Source of the DNA: Methanosarcinales archaeon
GTDB taxonomy: Archaea; Halobacteriota; Methanosarcinia; Methanosarcinales; Methanogasteraceae
Length of the DNA stretch: 32,997 bases
Reading direction: 5' to 3'
Assembly: GCA_004211975.1 (NCBI GenBank)
Contig: RXIK01000134.1
Coordinates: 1 to 32,997 of the forward strand
Shown: positions 1 to 8,987 of the stretch, piece by piece
Position numbering within the stretch: position 1 is the stretch's first letter
Layout: each line of letters opens with the position of its first letter
The notes under the pieces: model-generated
Databases searched by the model: none
Told to the model about the DNA's origin: nothing
Seen by the model: only the letters and a program-made list of their open reading frames with translations
Position numbers and translations under genes: made by a program

Positions 1-2
1 TG

Positions 3-368
3 GAACTTGAATACAACCGGGGGTTTTCCACAGGCTTCTATTTTGGGGTGCCAGGTCCCGAGGGCGTGGGCTACAAATCAGATATGAACGCATCACCAGT
101 ACACAGGCAGGCAGTTGGCATAGTAGCCAACTACTTCCAGCAACAGAACGCCGCATCAGTGCGGCTGCTTGAACAAGGTCTAACAATTGGTGACCAAATC
201 ATAATCGAGGGAACCACCACATACATAGAACAAGAAGTTAAATCGCTGATCGTGAATGGAAAACCAGTTCCAGAGGCAGAAAGGGGACAGGACGTAGGAC
301 TGGGCGTACAAGACAGAGTCAGGAAGAATGACCGGGTGTTTACGGTGAAACAGCTGCCCACTTCCTGA
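3..368 (+). CDS. U32 family peptidase, C-terminal part (5' truncated by window edge)
   Basis: Frame open from base 3 reads ELEYNRGFSTGFYFGVPGPEG...GLTIGDQIIIEGTTTYIEQEVKSLIVNGKPVPEAERGQDVGLGVQDRVRKNDRVF, matching the U32 'NRGFSTGFY' motif and C-terminal beta domain. Confidence 0.8.
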   Translation, partial: ELEYNRGFSTGFYFGVPGPEGVGYKSDMNASPVHRQAVGIVANYFQQQNAASVRLLEQGLTIGDQIIIEGTTTYIEQEVKSLIVNGKPVPEAERGQDVGLGVQDRVRKNDRVFTVKQLPTS

Positions 369-398
369 TTACAGGGTCGCCACCGAACCGGAATACCT

Positions 399-532
399 CG
401 CAAAATTTATTATTAATGTGATTATATTTACCAGCGTAATGGTTGCGGCTAAAACATTTTGTTTGATGGGTGGAGAACATGGTGCATAGACTTAAACTCG
501 CGATGAGATTCGTGCCGCTTACCAGCGTGGGG
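399..532 (+). repeat. IS66-type left-end remnant; near-duplicate of 12241-12372
   Basis: cgcaaaatttattattaatg(t/a)gattatattt...atggttg...aaaacattttgtttgatggRtggagaac.tggtgcatagactta...gagattcRtgccgcttaccagc is shared by both loci; it encodes the start of a transposase frame (DEIRAAYQRG vs NEIHAAYQQG). Confidence 0.7.
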
Positions 533-803
533 GATTACGTTGGCTGAGGTGCGGCGCAGGCGGCGTGGCAACTGTTACTTCAGCCGCGGCGAGCACCATC
601 ACGACCGCAACTGCCGACACGGGCAGCAGTCGCAGTTGGGTCATGCTGGCTCTGTAACCACCTCAGCCAGTATCTCCGTGTCAGTGATTGTTTTTGGAAC
701 AGTGCAAAATTCGATCGGGAGGTGTCTTTGACCCTATTAATGATCTTTATAACCTCAATCCACTATATCATCTCTTTTTATAAACGTCTTCCAATCACAT
801 AAA

Positions 804-855
804 GCATCAATCGGGGTGTTTGAGGTGGCAATGTGCCGGAAACACCCCTTGATGC
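804..855. other. Long hairpin (GCATCAA-tc-GGGGTGTTT ... AAACACCCC-TTGATGC) just 3' of sepS
   Basis: Two perfect arms of 7 and 9 bp with a 2-nt bulge; the loop contains a further GGCA/TGCC stem. Confidence 0.75.
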
Positions 856-863
856 GAGTCGTA

Positions 864-2474
864 TCATGGTATAATCTCGGATCGTACCATTGTGAAGACG
901 GGTCCTCTGATATCGATTTTTTTGTTGCTTGACGTGATCCATCGGTTTGCATGGGGTTTTATCTCGATGTTGATCTCTGAAGGTAATTTGACGCCTTTCA
1001 CCCGGTGTTCACATTCTTTGCCGCATCGTGCTGCATCCTCGATCTCGCGTGCTGCTTCTGATGCGAATGTATCGATGAACCGGAAGCCTGCGGGAATTCC
1101 GTTTTTGAAGACGTGATCCCATTTTCCGGTGTGGGGCACTCCGAGGATGCTTCCGTCGTGAATCATGACTTCGTTCATTGCAGCTGGACCGCAGAGTTTT
1201 GTGTTTTCTTCCGGTTCGATGACGGTTACCCGGATATCGTGCTTAAAAAGCTTGCCTTCCCATGCTATATGCTCGCATGGGCTAAGATCGCTCCCGTGCT
1301 CCTCGCATACGCTCACAATTGCACGTTCGATCATGAGTCCTGCGTGAGTTGCTGGTGACCGCCTGACACCGACAGTGCTTGCGAGTTTTGGGTCGGTCAT
1401 TGTGAGTGTGTCAAACTGCGGGTATGATAGTGATCTGACGTCGCTTGCGTCGTGAAGGATCATTGCGAGCCGCTCCACGCCAAGACCAAGGTTCATCACG
1501 GGATAGGGTATCTCGTATGCGGCAAGAGCGATTGGCGAGTACATGCCAAAGGTTGCGATCTCGATCCAGCCGTCCGCATACTTTGTGTCGGAGTCATGTA
1601 AGGCAGGATGGTACGCGTAGACCTCGATCTGGGTGTCGGGGACGTAGTACTTGCTCCGCTTCTCGTCCGGCTGGAATCGGAACTCCTCGAATCCAAACTG
1701 GGATAGTAGAGCCTGGGAGATTGCTTTTCCATAATCAACCGTGATATCTTCACCCATCATGACGCATGATGCTGAATGATATGTCATCAGCCTTGATGCG
1801 TCTTCTGACTGCTCTCTTCTGAAGCAGCGGTCTATTGAGAAGAGGTTCGCCGGGGGTTCGCGTAATTCCTTGAGTGCTGAGAGCGTGATGAACCAGCCGG
1901 ATGTCATGTGGCTGCGAAGCGTTTTTTTTGTTGGTTCCGGGATTAATTCACGAAACTCCGGAAACACCTCGTCAATCACCACGGCAACCTTTGAATCCGC
2001 CGCATCAAGCCGTTCTGCGAGCACTGGAATTAAGTCGTCACCCTCTATCACTCCTTTCTTGTATGAGTGAAGCACCTCTTTCACAGCCACGACATCATCA
2101 TCACTGAGGTTTCGTCCGAGGATGCCTGAAACTTTTGCGATCCGCTCGTCGGAAAGCCCGACATCAGGGCGCGGCAAGCCTGCCAGATAGAAACACCGGT
2201 CCAGAACAGCAAGAGCTTCGGATCCAAACTGGCGGTAGACCTCCCGATCCTCAACTATAAGCGGGTTCATAGTCTCTGTGAACCCCATTCTGAGATACGC
2301 CTCCCGCAGAAGGTGTGCGGTCTCAAATATCGGGTGCGTCTTCCCATAACCAAGTTTAAGGCGCGGGTAGCTATCGTTGATCGCAGGAGCCGGGATTAGT
2401 TCCTTACCCATGTTCCAGGTCTTCTCAAAGTCCTGCGCCGCTGACTTTCTGATTGCATCAGGATCGAACTTCAT
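864..2474 (-). CDS. sepS: O-phosphoserine--tRNA(Cys) ligase (SepRS)
   Basis: MKFDPDAIRKSAAQDFEKTW...HPIFETAHLLREAYLRMGFTETMNPLIVEDREVYRQFG...FSIDRCFRREQSEDASRLMTYHSASCVMMGED; class II synthetase of SepRS type. Start set at the internal Met of the 550-aa ORF. Confidence 0.93.
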   Translation of the reverse strand: MKFDPDAIRKSAAQDFEKTWNMGKELIPAPAINDSYPRLKLGYGKTHPIFETAHLLREAYLRMGFTETMNPLIVEDREVYRQFGSEALAVLDRCFYLAGLPRPDVGLSDERIAKVSGILGRNLSDDDVVAVKEVLHSYKKGVIEGDDLIPVLAERLDAADSKVAVVIDEVFPEFRELIPEPTKKTLRSHMTSGWFITLSALKELREPPANLFSIDRCFRREQSEDASRLMTYHSASCVMMGEDITVDYGKAISQALLSQFGFEEFRFQPDEKRSKYYVPDTQIEVYAYHPALHDSDTKYADGWIEIATFGMYSPIALAAYEIPYPVMNLGLGVERLAMILHDASDVRSLSYPQFDTLTMTDPKLASTVGVRRSPATHAGLMIERAIVSVCEEHGSDLSPCEHIAWEGKLFKHDIRVTVIEPEENTKLCGPAAMNEVMIHDGSILGVPHTGKWDHVFKNGIPAGFRFIDTFASEAAREIEDAARCGKECEHRVKGVKLPSEINIEIKPHANRWITSSNKKIDIRGPVFTMVRSEIIP

Positions 2475-2609
2475 CATGCTGTAATCGCTGTCGATCACAT
2501 TTAAACATGAGCACAACCATCACAGCATCCCTGAAAGCTCGCTCGCCATGCAGTTCACATATCTTTCGCAAAAACCACTATTGGTTTTGCACCTTCCACA
2601 TGCCAGGTA

Positions 2610-3260
2610 TCAATCCACCCCGACCACTTTCTGCAGGATCATGAGCACGTCGAGCGATGTAACATTCCCATCACCATTGATATCTGCGGTCTCGTTGTAT
2701 CCGCCGCTGACTGCCGTCCGGAGTGTGGCGACTACATCGATTAGGGTGGCTGTTTCACTGCCTATAACAGTTACCTCGCCATCGCCGATCACGACATACG
2801 GACCAACTATTTCAGGACCACCCGTTTCTCCGCTGATAGTAGCTAAGACGATCCCCCTCATAGAATAGTTGCCAGATGCGGTATCGACGGGTATTGTGAC
2901 ATTGTAGCTAACAGTCTTTGTACCGGTCTGTACGCCGCTCCAGAGCCACGTTGTTTTATCAACATTGCACATTGCTCCATCATCGTCGATCACGGTCACA
3001 TTCCAGCCCGCAGGAATACTCTCATTCAGTACTGGGCCGTAGACCTCGTCGGTTATAGTTACATCAACGGTTACTCTTAATGTGTCGCCTGCATTCACGC
3101 ACGCAGGACTAATTGTCCGGTCACCTGTGATGGTGCCTGCTGCGGCTGATGGTGTCGATGCGGCAAAAACTAACAACACCACGACAACCGTCAATAATCC
3201 CAACATTTGTTTCTTTTTCAGGTTCCTGCTTGATAATCCAATATCGTTATTCTCTAGCAT
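2610..3260 (-). CDS. Secreted or membrane-anchored protein with C-terminal dockerin-like motif
   Basis: N-terminal hydrophobic segment (MLGLLTVVVVLLVFAASTPSAAAG), Ig/DUF11-like middle, C-terminal TADINGDGNVTSLDVLMILQKVVG (dockerin/EF-hand-like Ca loop). Confidence 0.75.
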   Translation of the reverse strand: MLENNDIGLSSRNLKKKQMLGLLTVVVVLLVFAASTPSAAAGTITGDRTISPACVNAGDTLRVTVDVTITDEVYGPVLNESIPAGWNVTVIDDDGAMCNVDKTTWLWSGVQTGTKTVSYNVTIPVDTASGNYSMRGIVLATISGETGGPEIVGPYVVIGDGEVTVIGSETATLIDVVATLRTAVSGGYNETADINGDGNVTSLDVLMILQKVVGVD

Positions 3261-4156
3261 ACGTCCCCCGTTGCCCATTGATACTCAAGCATGCTGATCT
3301 CGCTATCGGTGATGATGTGTCCGTTTACTGGAGTATTGGTTGCCCAATGATACTCCGCAAGGGATATCTCAAAGTCTTCGATGACACAGTCATCGTCCCA
3401 TTGGTTCCAGTTTAGGTCTCTGAGGTGTATTGTAAAATCAGAGGTTGGTTGTGGACCTGGGGCACACCTATCCATACACTCCGGACAGGCGGAGGCTTCT
3501 CCTGAATAGAATGTGATGTCGATACGATATTCCACTCCCTCATACGTGCAGCCCTGTCCAGGATATAATTGATGATCGTCCACTTTTACCTGACCGGTTC
3601 CGTCAGTGATGGTTACATTGGTGTAACTCGCTTCGCAGTTGCACAAGCCACACTGTGAACAATTTGGTGTACTGTTATATGTTATCACATAATCACTTAA
3701 TAACGGAGGCTCCAGGGAGTCGGATGACCAGTAAGGCTCCAAAAAATTGGGGTCGCCGTATATGTCGGTTATGATCGTCTCGGTGCACGAGTTCATCTTT
3801 CCTAAACTAATAACCGCCCCCATAGGTGCTGAACCAAGTATCTCTACATAATCACCCACACATATCTCATTTGCTGCATCATCATTCGGGAATAGCCATT
3901 TTATTGTGGTGCTGCTACATTGCCATTCACCACCGGATCCACCATCAGACCAGTTATGCGTTGTCTGAACTTCAAACGTAGCATTCTCAGCATCTTTTTC
4001 GATCACCGTTCCCAGATATCCCTCTGGGTTGAACGCTGCCAACGCGCCTCCTGTAAGAGTGCCAAGTAGCGCAACTGCTGTGCAAAGTCCAAACGCAATA
4101 TATTTTGTAGTTCTATTTATTTTAATCACCTCTGCCAGAAATACGATTCGCTCCAA
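3254..4156 (-). CDS. Secreted protein with C-terminal tandem 'IS(L/M)xEYxWAT' repeats
   Basis: Signal peptide (YIAFGLCTAVALLGTLTGGALAAF), Cys-rich body, C-terminus EISLAEYHWATNTPVNGHIITDSEISMLEYQWATG. Overlaps the start of the dockerin ORF. Confidence 0.65.
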   Translation of the reverse strand: MERIVFLAEVIKINRTTKYIAFGLCTAVALLGTLTGGALAAFNPEGYLGTVIEKDAENATFEVQTTHNWSDGGSGGEWQCSSTTIKWLFPNDDAANEICVGDYVEILGSAPMGAVISLGKMNSCTETIITDIYGDPNFLEPYWSSDSLEPPLLSDYVITYNSTPNCSQCGLCNCEASYTNVTITDGTGQVKVDDHQLYPGQGCTYEGVEYRIDITFYSGEASACPECMDRCAPGPQPTSDFTIHLRDLNWNQWDDDCVIEDFEISLAEYHWATNTPVNGHIITDSEISMLEYQWATGDVC

Positions 4157-4443
4157 CCGGAGTCTTCGCGCTATGTACGGTCAACATACCACCCATACAA
4201 TAAAAAACTTCCTGCATAGCATAACAATAGCCATCCTGCCACGTTAACACGCCACAATAAAACCAACTGTTGCACGAGGCTTTGCTTGTGACTTCATCCC
4301 CGCTACAAGTAACGGGGTCTTCTGCCGCGGAGACTATAAAGCCACATAAGCACATCTACACCCCGCCGCCCGGCGGCGCTACGTGGTATAGCTGGCAACA
4401 CCGCCGCAAATTTAAGTACGCATACGGAACCATTGAAGTCATA

Positions 4444-4962
4444 ATGCGACTGGGCGATATTATTGAAGTGCTATCCGTTGACCGGTACACCGTGAAACTC
4501 ACTGATGATGAGAGCGGGTTTATCGGGCGTTTTGTCTCCATGTCGGCGGAAGATGGTGCGATTATCGGCGTTATTACCGGGCTTACGCATTCGGTGCGAG
4601 AAGAGGTGCTCGGGTTTTTGGCGCCGGATGAGAAGGTTAAATACCAGCCGTACATTGAGGATTATAAGAACAGTTATGCGATTATTCGTGGACTTGGCAG
4701 GCTGCCAGATGGTGGGGGGCGGGCAGGCAGATATGTAATTGATAAGCCGCCGCGCATTGATGATCCGGTTGAACCGGCGTCACATGATGAGATCGTGCGG
4801 TTTCACACGGTGCACGGTAAACCGGGCGCTCCGTACCTGCGGGCTATGCGGGATGTGCTGGATGCGCCGGTTATCCTGAGTATGACCGGGCAGATCGAGG
4901 CAGCGATTCCTGAGAGTGGTAACATGTTGCACCTGGTCAGGCGGTATGTGAAGCGGACGTGA
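4444..4962 (+). CDS. HAS-barrel-like protein (HerA N-terminal-domain-like), standalone
   Basis: MRLGDIIEVLSVDRYTVKLTDDESGFIGRFVSMSAEDGAIIGVITGLTHSVREEVLGF...YKNSYAIIRGLGRLP resembles the HAS barrel; no Walker motifs follow. Confidence 0.55.
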   Translation: MRLGDIIEVLSVDRYTVKLTDDESGFIGRFVSMSAEDGAIIGVITGLTHSVREEVLGFLAPDEKVKYQPYIEDYKNSYAIIRGLGRLPDGGGRAGRYVIDKPPRIDDPVEPASHDEIVRFHTVHGKPGAPYLRAMRDVLDAPVILSMTGQIEAAIPESGNMLHLVRRYVKRT

Positions 4963-5095
4963 TATGGGTTTCTGTGCGTTCGTGGTTAAATTAGGAGACT
5001 TTGTAACTACCCAGGTACCTAAAACCACTATCAGGGGACTTCGCTATAAAGGAACTATTCGGGAGGGGGTGAATACTATAACCAAACCGGGAATT

Positions 5096-5180
5096 TAACC
5101 GTAGAGTGCGCAGAGGGACGCGGAGGGGAAATAAACGGTTAAATACTCTCTCGTTTCTCTGCGCCCTCCGCGGTTATTTT
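5096..5180. repeat. ~80 bp dispersed repeat, copy 1
   Basis: taaccgtagagtgcgcagagggacgcggaggggaaataaacggttaaatactct... matches 5677-5756. Confidence 0.7.
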
Positions 5181-5315
5181 TTCTTACCATAAAGTACCGA
5201 ATCGCAATCGGGCAACTAATCACCATACCTGAGCAGTTACGAGACTTTTTAATTTGTTCTGGTCGGTTGAACAACATGATGCCAATCCTGTAAACAGTGG
5301 CATGATATGACTTCC

Positions 5316-5393
5316 GAAATCAGTGAAATCAGTGTTAATCTGTGGCAAATAAAACTTTTAGCCACAGATGAACACTGATTTCACAGATTAACG
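5316..5393. repeat. Palindromic dispersed repeat (GTTAATCTGTGGC / GCCACAGATTAAC family), copy A
   Basis: gaaatcagtgaaatcagtgttaatctgtggcaaataaaacttttagccacagatgaacactgatttcacagatta. Confidence 0.8.
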
Positions 5394-5676
5394 ATATAAA
5401 TGACTTTTTAGATCGATAGCGCTCAATTTTATCGGTTGTGCTTACATAAGACAACCCCGGGTAACCAGAAAATAATAAAAAGTCTCTAAATTAGCCAGAT
5501 GAAAAGCGCAGTTTATGTTGTGTGTGTGCCCGGGCATAGTTGCGGTGCACTGCTGCTTTTGACGCTTAAATCTTCAAGAATTGATAACTACGCCGGGCAC
5601 CCAGAAACACTATCGTGTGACTTATCTATATCCACACTACTTGATCCGGAACACAACCTGCGCCAAACCTGAAATG

Positions 5677-5756
5677 TAACCGTGGAGTGCGAGAGAGGGA
5701 CGCGGATGGGAAATGAACGGTTAACTACTCTGCGCTCTCGTGTCTTTGCGTTCCCC
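5677..5756. repeat. ~80 bp dispersed repeat, copy 2
   Basis: taaccgtggagtgcgagagagggacgcggatgggaaatgaacggttaactactct... matches 5096-5180. Confidence 0.7.
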
Positions 5757-5837
5757 TGATATAACACAAAGTCGTGATGGTGCAAAGAACAAAAGTCTCG
5801 GGATGCATTTCACTGGAATTTCCGATTGTGCCCTGGC

Positions 5838-7268
5838 TCACGTCACAATCATCCATAGCGCACCAGCCACGAGACCTCCGGCGAGTGTTGATACTACATT
5901 CACGCCGTTGTTGGAGAGTATGCCTCGCTGCTGCAGGGTTGCGCCGAGCAGGCTGTCGATGTTGGTGCCTGCAAACCCGCTGACGACAACGATTGTCATG
6001 CCGATCATGCATAGTCGGATCGGGTCAATTGCAATCACGCCGAAGAGAACCGCGAAGATGCCGATTACCAGTGAGCCTAATATGGATGCGGTTTCTCCGA
6101 GCATGGACACGCCTCCGTCGGTGCCTGGCTCGACTTTTTTTAGTGTGGTGATCATGCGGGGGCTGCCTTTGTATGTTGTGCCGACCTCGCTTGCAAGCGT
6201 ATCGCCGGTTGCGGTTGCTACTGAGCCAAGATAGATATACAGGAACAGGTATGACTCGTGTGGGAATATGGTGTAGCAGATGCTTGCGGCGATTGCGAAG
6301 ATGCTGTTGCTAAAAACGTTTCGGTAGCCTCTTGCGCCGCCTTTTCCCTGTGCAATCCCGAGTGACTTCTTATATTCATATTTGTACTTTGTGAACCCGC
6401 CTCCGAGCAGGTAGAAGGTCAGGAGAAGCAGAAACCACCAGACGTTGGTGAATGCGATGATCAGGACGCCGACCAGTGTTGCGCTGAGCAGCCCTGAGAT
6501 GTCTGCAATCTTTGCAACGTAAGCCAGGTACCCGAGCAGCAGCGCAAAGGCAAGCGCAAACAATAGATACATGGGTGAGACCGAGTATCCGATGACAAGG
6601 AGCAGCCACATGGTCATGGCAGAGCCGATCGGGACTGTGATATTGTCATGGATCCGTGTTGAGATGCATTCGAAAAGCGCGCCGGAGGTTCCTCCGATTA
6701 CCGAGATAAAGAATAACAACTGGAATGATACGGTGTATCCGGTCCAGTACACGATCCATGCCCCGATCAGAAATGAAAAGATCGCCCCGACAGAGAGAAT
6801 TGTTAGGCTGGCTTTGACGGACTCTGGTTTGGTTTGTTCTCCCTGGTACTGTCGTCTTGGGTACTCGATGTTGTTGAGTATGTTGTATCTTGCCTGCTCG
6901 GTCACGCGGAGGCTGGTTGCCATGCCGTCGCCAAAGGTGGTGATTGCGATCGCTCCTCCTATCAGGAAGATCGGGAACTCGTAATCAGTGAATGTGAGTA
7001 CCCATGCTACTAAAACCAGGATTAACATGCTTCCGCTGAGGCAGATTGCGCCTGTGGGTCTTCTTTTGGTAGCTTTATCTGATGACGTGATGATTCTAAA
7101 TAGTTTGCTTGACACTGGCAGCATCAGAACAGAGGAGAACAGCACGAGCAACAGTAGCACGAGGTATTGCAAGGGGACAAACGGGAATATTAGTACGATC
7201 ATCCCGATTAGGACATGAATCGTCTGCCTTTTGTATTCATGTTTGATGTTCAGGTGCATCGCAGTCAT
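5838..7268 (-). CDS. DUF92 family polytopic membrane protein with N-terminal dolichol/phytol-kinase-like region
   Basis: 476 aa polytopic. N-terminus KHEYKRQTIHVLIGMIVL...GGAIAITTFGDGMATSLR; C-terminal half GGGFTKYKYEYKKSLGIAQGKGGARGYRNVFSNS...ATGDTLASEVGTTYKGSPRMITTLKKVEPGTDGGVS is the DUF92 signature. Confidence 0.85.
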   Translation of the reverse strand: MTAMHLNIKHEYKRQTIHVLIGMIVLIFPFVPLQYLVLLLLVLFSSVLMLPVSSKLFRIITSSDKATKRRPTGAICLSGSMLILVLVAWVLTFTDYEFPIFLIGGAIAITTFGDGMATSLRVTEQARYNILNNIEYPRRQYQGEQTKPESVKASLTILSVGAIFSFLIGAWIVYWTGYTVSFQLLFFISVIGGTSGALFECISTRIHDNITVPIGSAMTMWLLLVIGYSVSPMYLLFALAFALLLGYLAYVAKIADISGLLSATLVGVLIIAFTNVWWFLLLLTFYLLGGGFTKYKYEYKKSLGIAQGKGGARGYRNVFSNSIFAIAASICYTIFPHESYLFLYIYLGSVATATGDTLASEVGTTYKGSPRMITTLKKVEPGTDGGVSMLGETASILGSLVIGIFAVLFGVIAIDPIRLCMIGMTIVVVSGFAGTNIDSLLGATLQQRGILSNNGVNVVSTLAGGLVAGALWMIVT

Positions 7269-7301
7269 TCAGTCGTATCTCTTGCGTTTATGGCAATAAG
7301 G

Positions 7302-8081
7302 TTAATCCCTTTGGTGATGGTACAAAACGTCTGATATTTCAGCTAGTCGGGCGGCGGGAAGTTCTTCAGGTCGCATGTTCAGTAGGTCCTCGGGCAGCTC
7401 CACATCCTTGATACTTGTAAACGCTGCAATAGAGTTCTTCAGTTTCTTTCTGCGCTGCGAGAAGACTGCTGTTAGGAATCTTGAGAAGAAGTTGCGGTCA
7501 GCCACCTCGTATTCCGGCGCACGGGGGGTCAGGCGCACGATTGCTGACCTCACGCCTGGTTGTGGGGAGAACGCTGTGGGTGGCACGATTTCAAGCAGTT
7601 CTACGTCAGCAAGATACTGAACACAGATCGAAAGCTTTCCGTAATCCTTTGACCCGTGTGATGCCGCCAGTCGTCTTGCGAATTCGTACTGATACATCAG
7701 AATTGCCTCTTCAAACGGATGTTCCAGTAATTTAAAGGTGATCTTCGAAGAAATCGAATAGGGCAGGTTTGAAACGACTTTATTGAACCATGTGAACTGT
7801 GAGAACTCTATTTTCAGTGCGTTGCCGTGCACCACTTCCACCACGCATGCGCCGGTGCCTGTGTCTTTGAACCGCGTGGTGAGCGATCTTGCCATGGTTG
7901 TGTCAGATTCGATCGCGATTACCATGCCTGCGTGTTCTGCGAGTTTTTCTGTGAGGATGCCGGTTCCTGCGCCGATCTCCAGAACCACGTCGCTCTCATG
8001 AAGGCAGGCATACGTGAGGATATGGTGAAGCACCAGATCATCGATCAGCATGTATTGGTCGGATCGTGTCATTGTTGCCAT
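7302..8081 (-). CDS. rsmA: 16S rRNA dimethyladenosine transferase (RsmA/KsgA/Dim1)
   Basis: SDQYMLIDDLVLHHIL...VLEIGAGTGILTEKLAEHAG...VVSNLPYSISSKITFKLLEH...MYQYEFARRL; start moved to the internal Met to avoid overlap with mptN. Confidence 0.92.
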   Translation of the reverse strand: MATMTRSDQYMLIDDLVLHHILTYACLHESDVVLEIGAGTGILTEKLAEHAGMVIAIESDTTMARSLTTRFKDTGTGACVVEVVHGNALKIEFSQFTWFNKVVSNLPYSISSKITFKLLEHPFEEAILMYQYEFARRLAASHGSKDYGKLSICVQYLADVELLEIVPPTAFSPQPGVRSAIVRLTPRAPEYEVADRNFFSRFLTAVFSQRRKKLKNSIAAFTSIKDVELPEDLLNMRPEELPAARLAEISDVLYHHQRD

Positions 8082-8100
8082 CACTATATTATCTATGTGT

Positions 8101-8967
8101 TTAACGCCTTGCCATCGTACTGCACAGTTCCACGATGTTTTTGGTGACATCAACTCCGCACGCATCGAATATTCCTTTCCCGGAGGGTGTGCCGTTAACC
8201 TCAAGAATCACGAAGCCATCCTTGGTCTCGGCGAGGTCCACGCCTGCAAAGGTGGCGCCAACAGCTTCAGCTGCCAAAACGCTTGCTTCTTTCTGTGACT
8301 GGTTAAGCACGCATGGTAGAGGTCGCCCGTTCTGGCTTAGATTAGTGATCCACCCTGTTTCGGCATACCGGTAGATCGAGCCTGCAACCGTTTTTCCGAC
8401 GACAAACACCCGCATATCCCGGTTCATCGGTATAAATTCCTGAATATATAACACGCCTCGTTCAGCGAGTATTTTATCGATAGAATCTCGATTCTGGATG
8501 GATCGTTCGGGGTCGCTGCGAAAACGCGTGATTCCAATACCTTTGTACCCAAAGATCGGTTTGATCACGATCTCACCCCAATCATCAAGTATCTTGATCG
8601 CAACATCCGGATCACAGGTCACGGCTGTTTTTGGGACTGGAAGACCTGATTTTTGGAGAAGATGTAGTGAATAATACTTGTTCGCAGCGTTCCGGATGGC
8701 TTCAGGCGTGTTGATGACCGGTATGTCACTGGCAAGTATCTTTAGCAGATCAAACTTGAAAGAGACCTGCTCAAATGCGCCTGCGCCAACATCTCGCACG
8801 ATGACCGCGTCTATGTCGCAGGTCCCGGGGATATTTGGTGAACCAACACATGCCGTGATTTCATCTAACCTGAGCAGAATCGGGGTTGCACCGATCTTTT
8901 TTATTGATCGAACAAGAGCCAGGGCAGTCCAATCACCTTGATCGGTGACTATGATTCCTATTTTCAT
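8101..8967 (-). CDS. mptN: RimK-type ATP-grasp ligase, probable tetrahydromethanopterin:alpha-L-glutamate ligase
   Basis: MKIGIIVTDQGDWTALALVRSIKKIGATPILLRLDEI...GEIVIKPIFGYKGIGITRF...GVDLAETKDGFVILEVNGTPSGKGIFDACGVDV, an ATP-grasp fold of MptN/RimK type. Confidence 0.8.
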   Translation of the reverse strand: MKIGIIVTDQGDWTALALVRSIKKIGATPILLRLDEITACVGSPNIPGTCDIDAVIVRDVGAGAFEQVSFKFDLLKILASDIPVINTPEAIRNAANKYYSLHLLQKSGLPVPKTAVTCDPDVAIKILDDWGEIVIKPIFGYKGIGITRFRSDPERSIQNRDSIDKILAERGVLYIQEFIPMNRDMRVFVVGKTVAGSIYRYAETGWITNLSQNGRPLPCVLNQSQKEASVLAAEAVGATFAGVDLAETKDGFVILEVNGTPSGKGIFDACGVDVTKNIVELCSTMARR

Positions 8968-8986
8968 GGTTTCATGGTTTCATGGT
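8963..8986. repeat. 3x tandem TTCATGGT spanning the mptN start codon
   Basis: ttcatggtttcatggtttcatggt; on the minus strand ACCATGAAACCATGAAACCATGAAA. Confidence 0.9.
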
Positions 8987-8987
8987 C

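Noticed and set aside
131-403. Antisense ORF over the U32 gene
   Set aside because: Shadow ORF opposite a well-supported coding region; no recognisable protein features.
540-731. 63-aa ORF (MAEVRRRRRGNCYFSRGEHHH...)
   Set aside because: Low-complexity composition; the region looks like decayed IS66 flank, not a real gene.
892-2107. Several plus-strand ORFs inside sepS
   Set aside because: Antisense shadows of a strongly supported SepRS gene.
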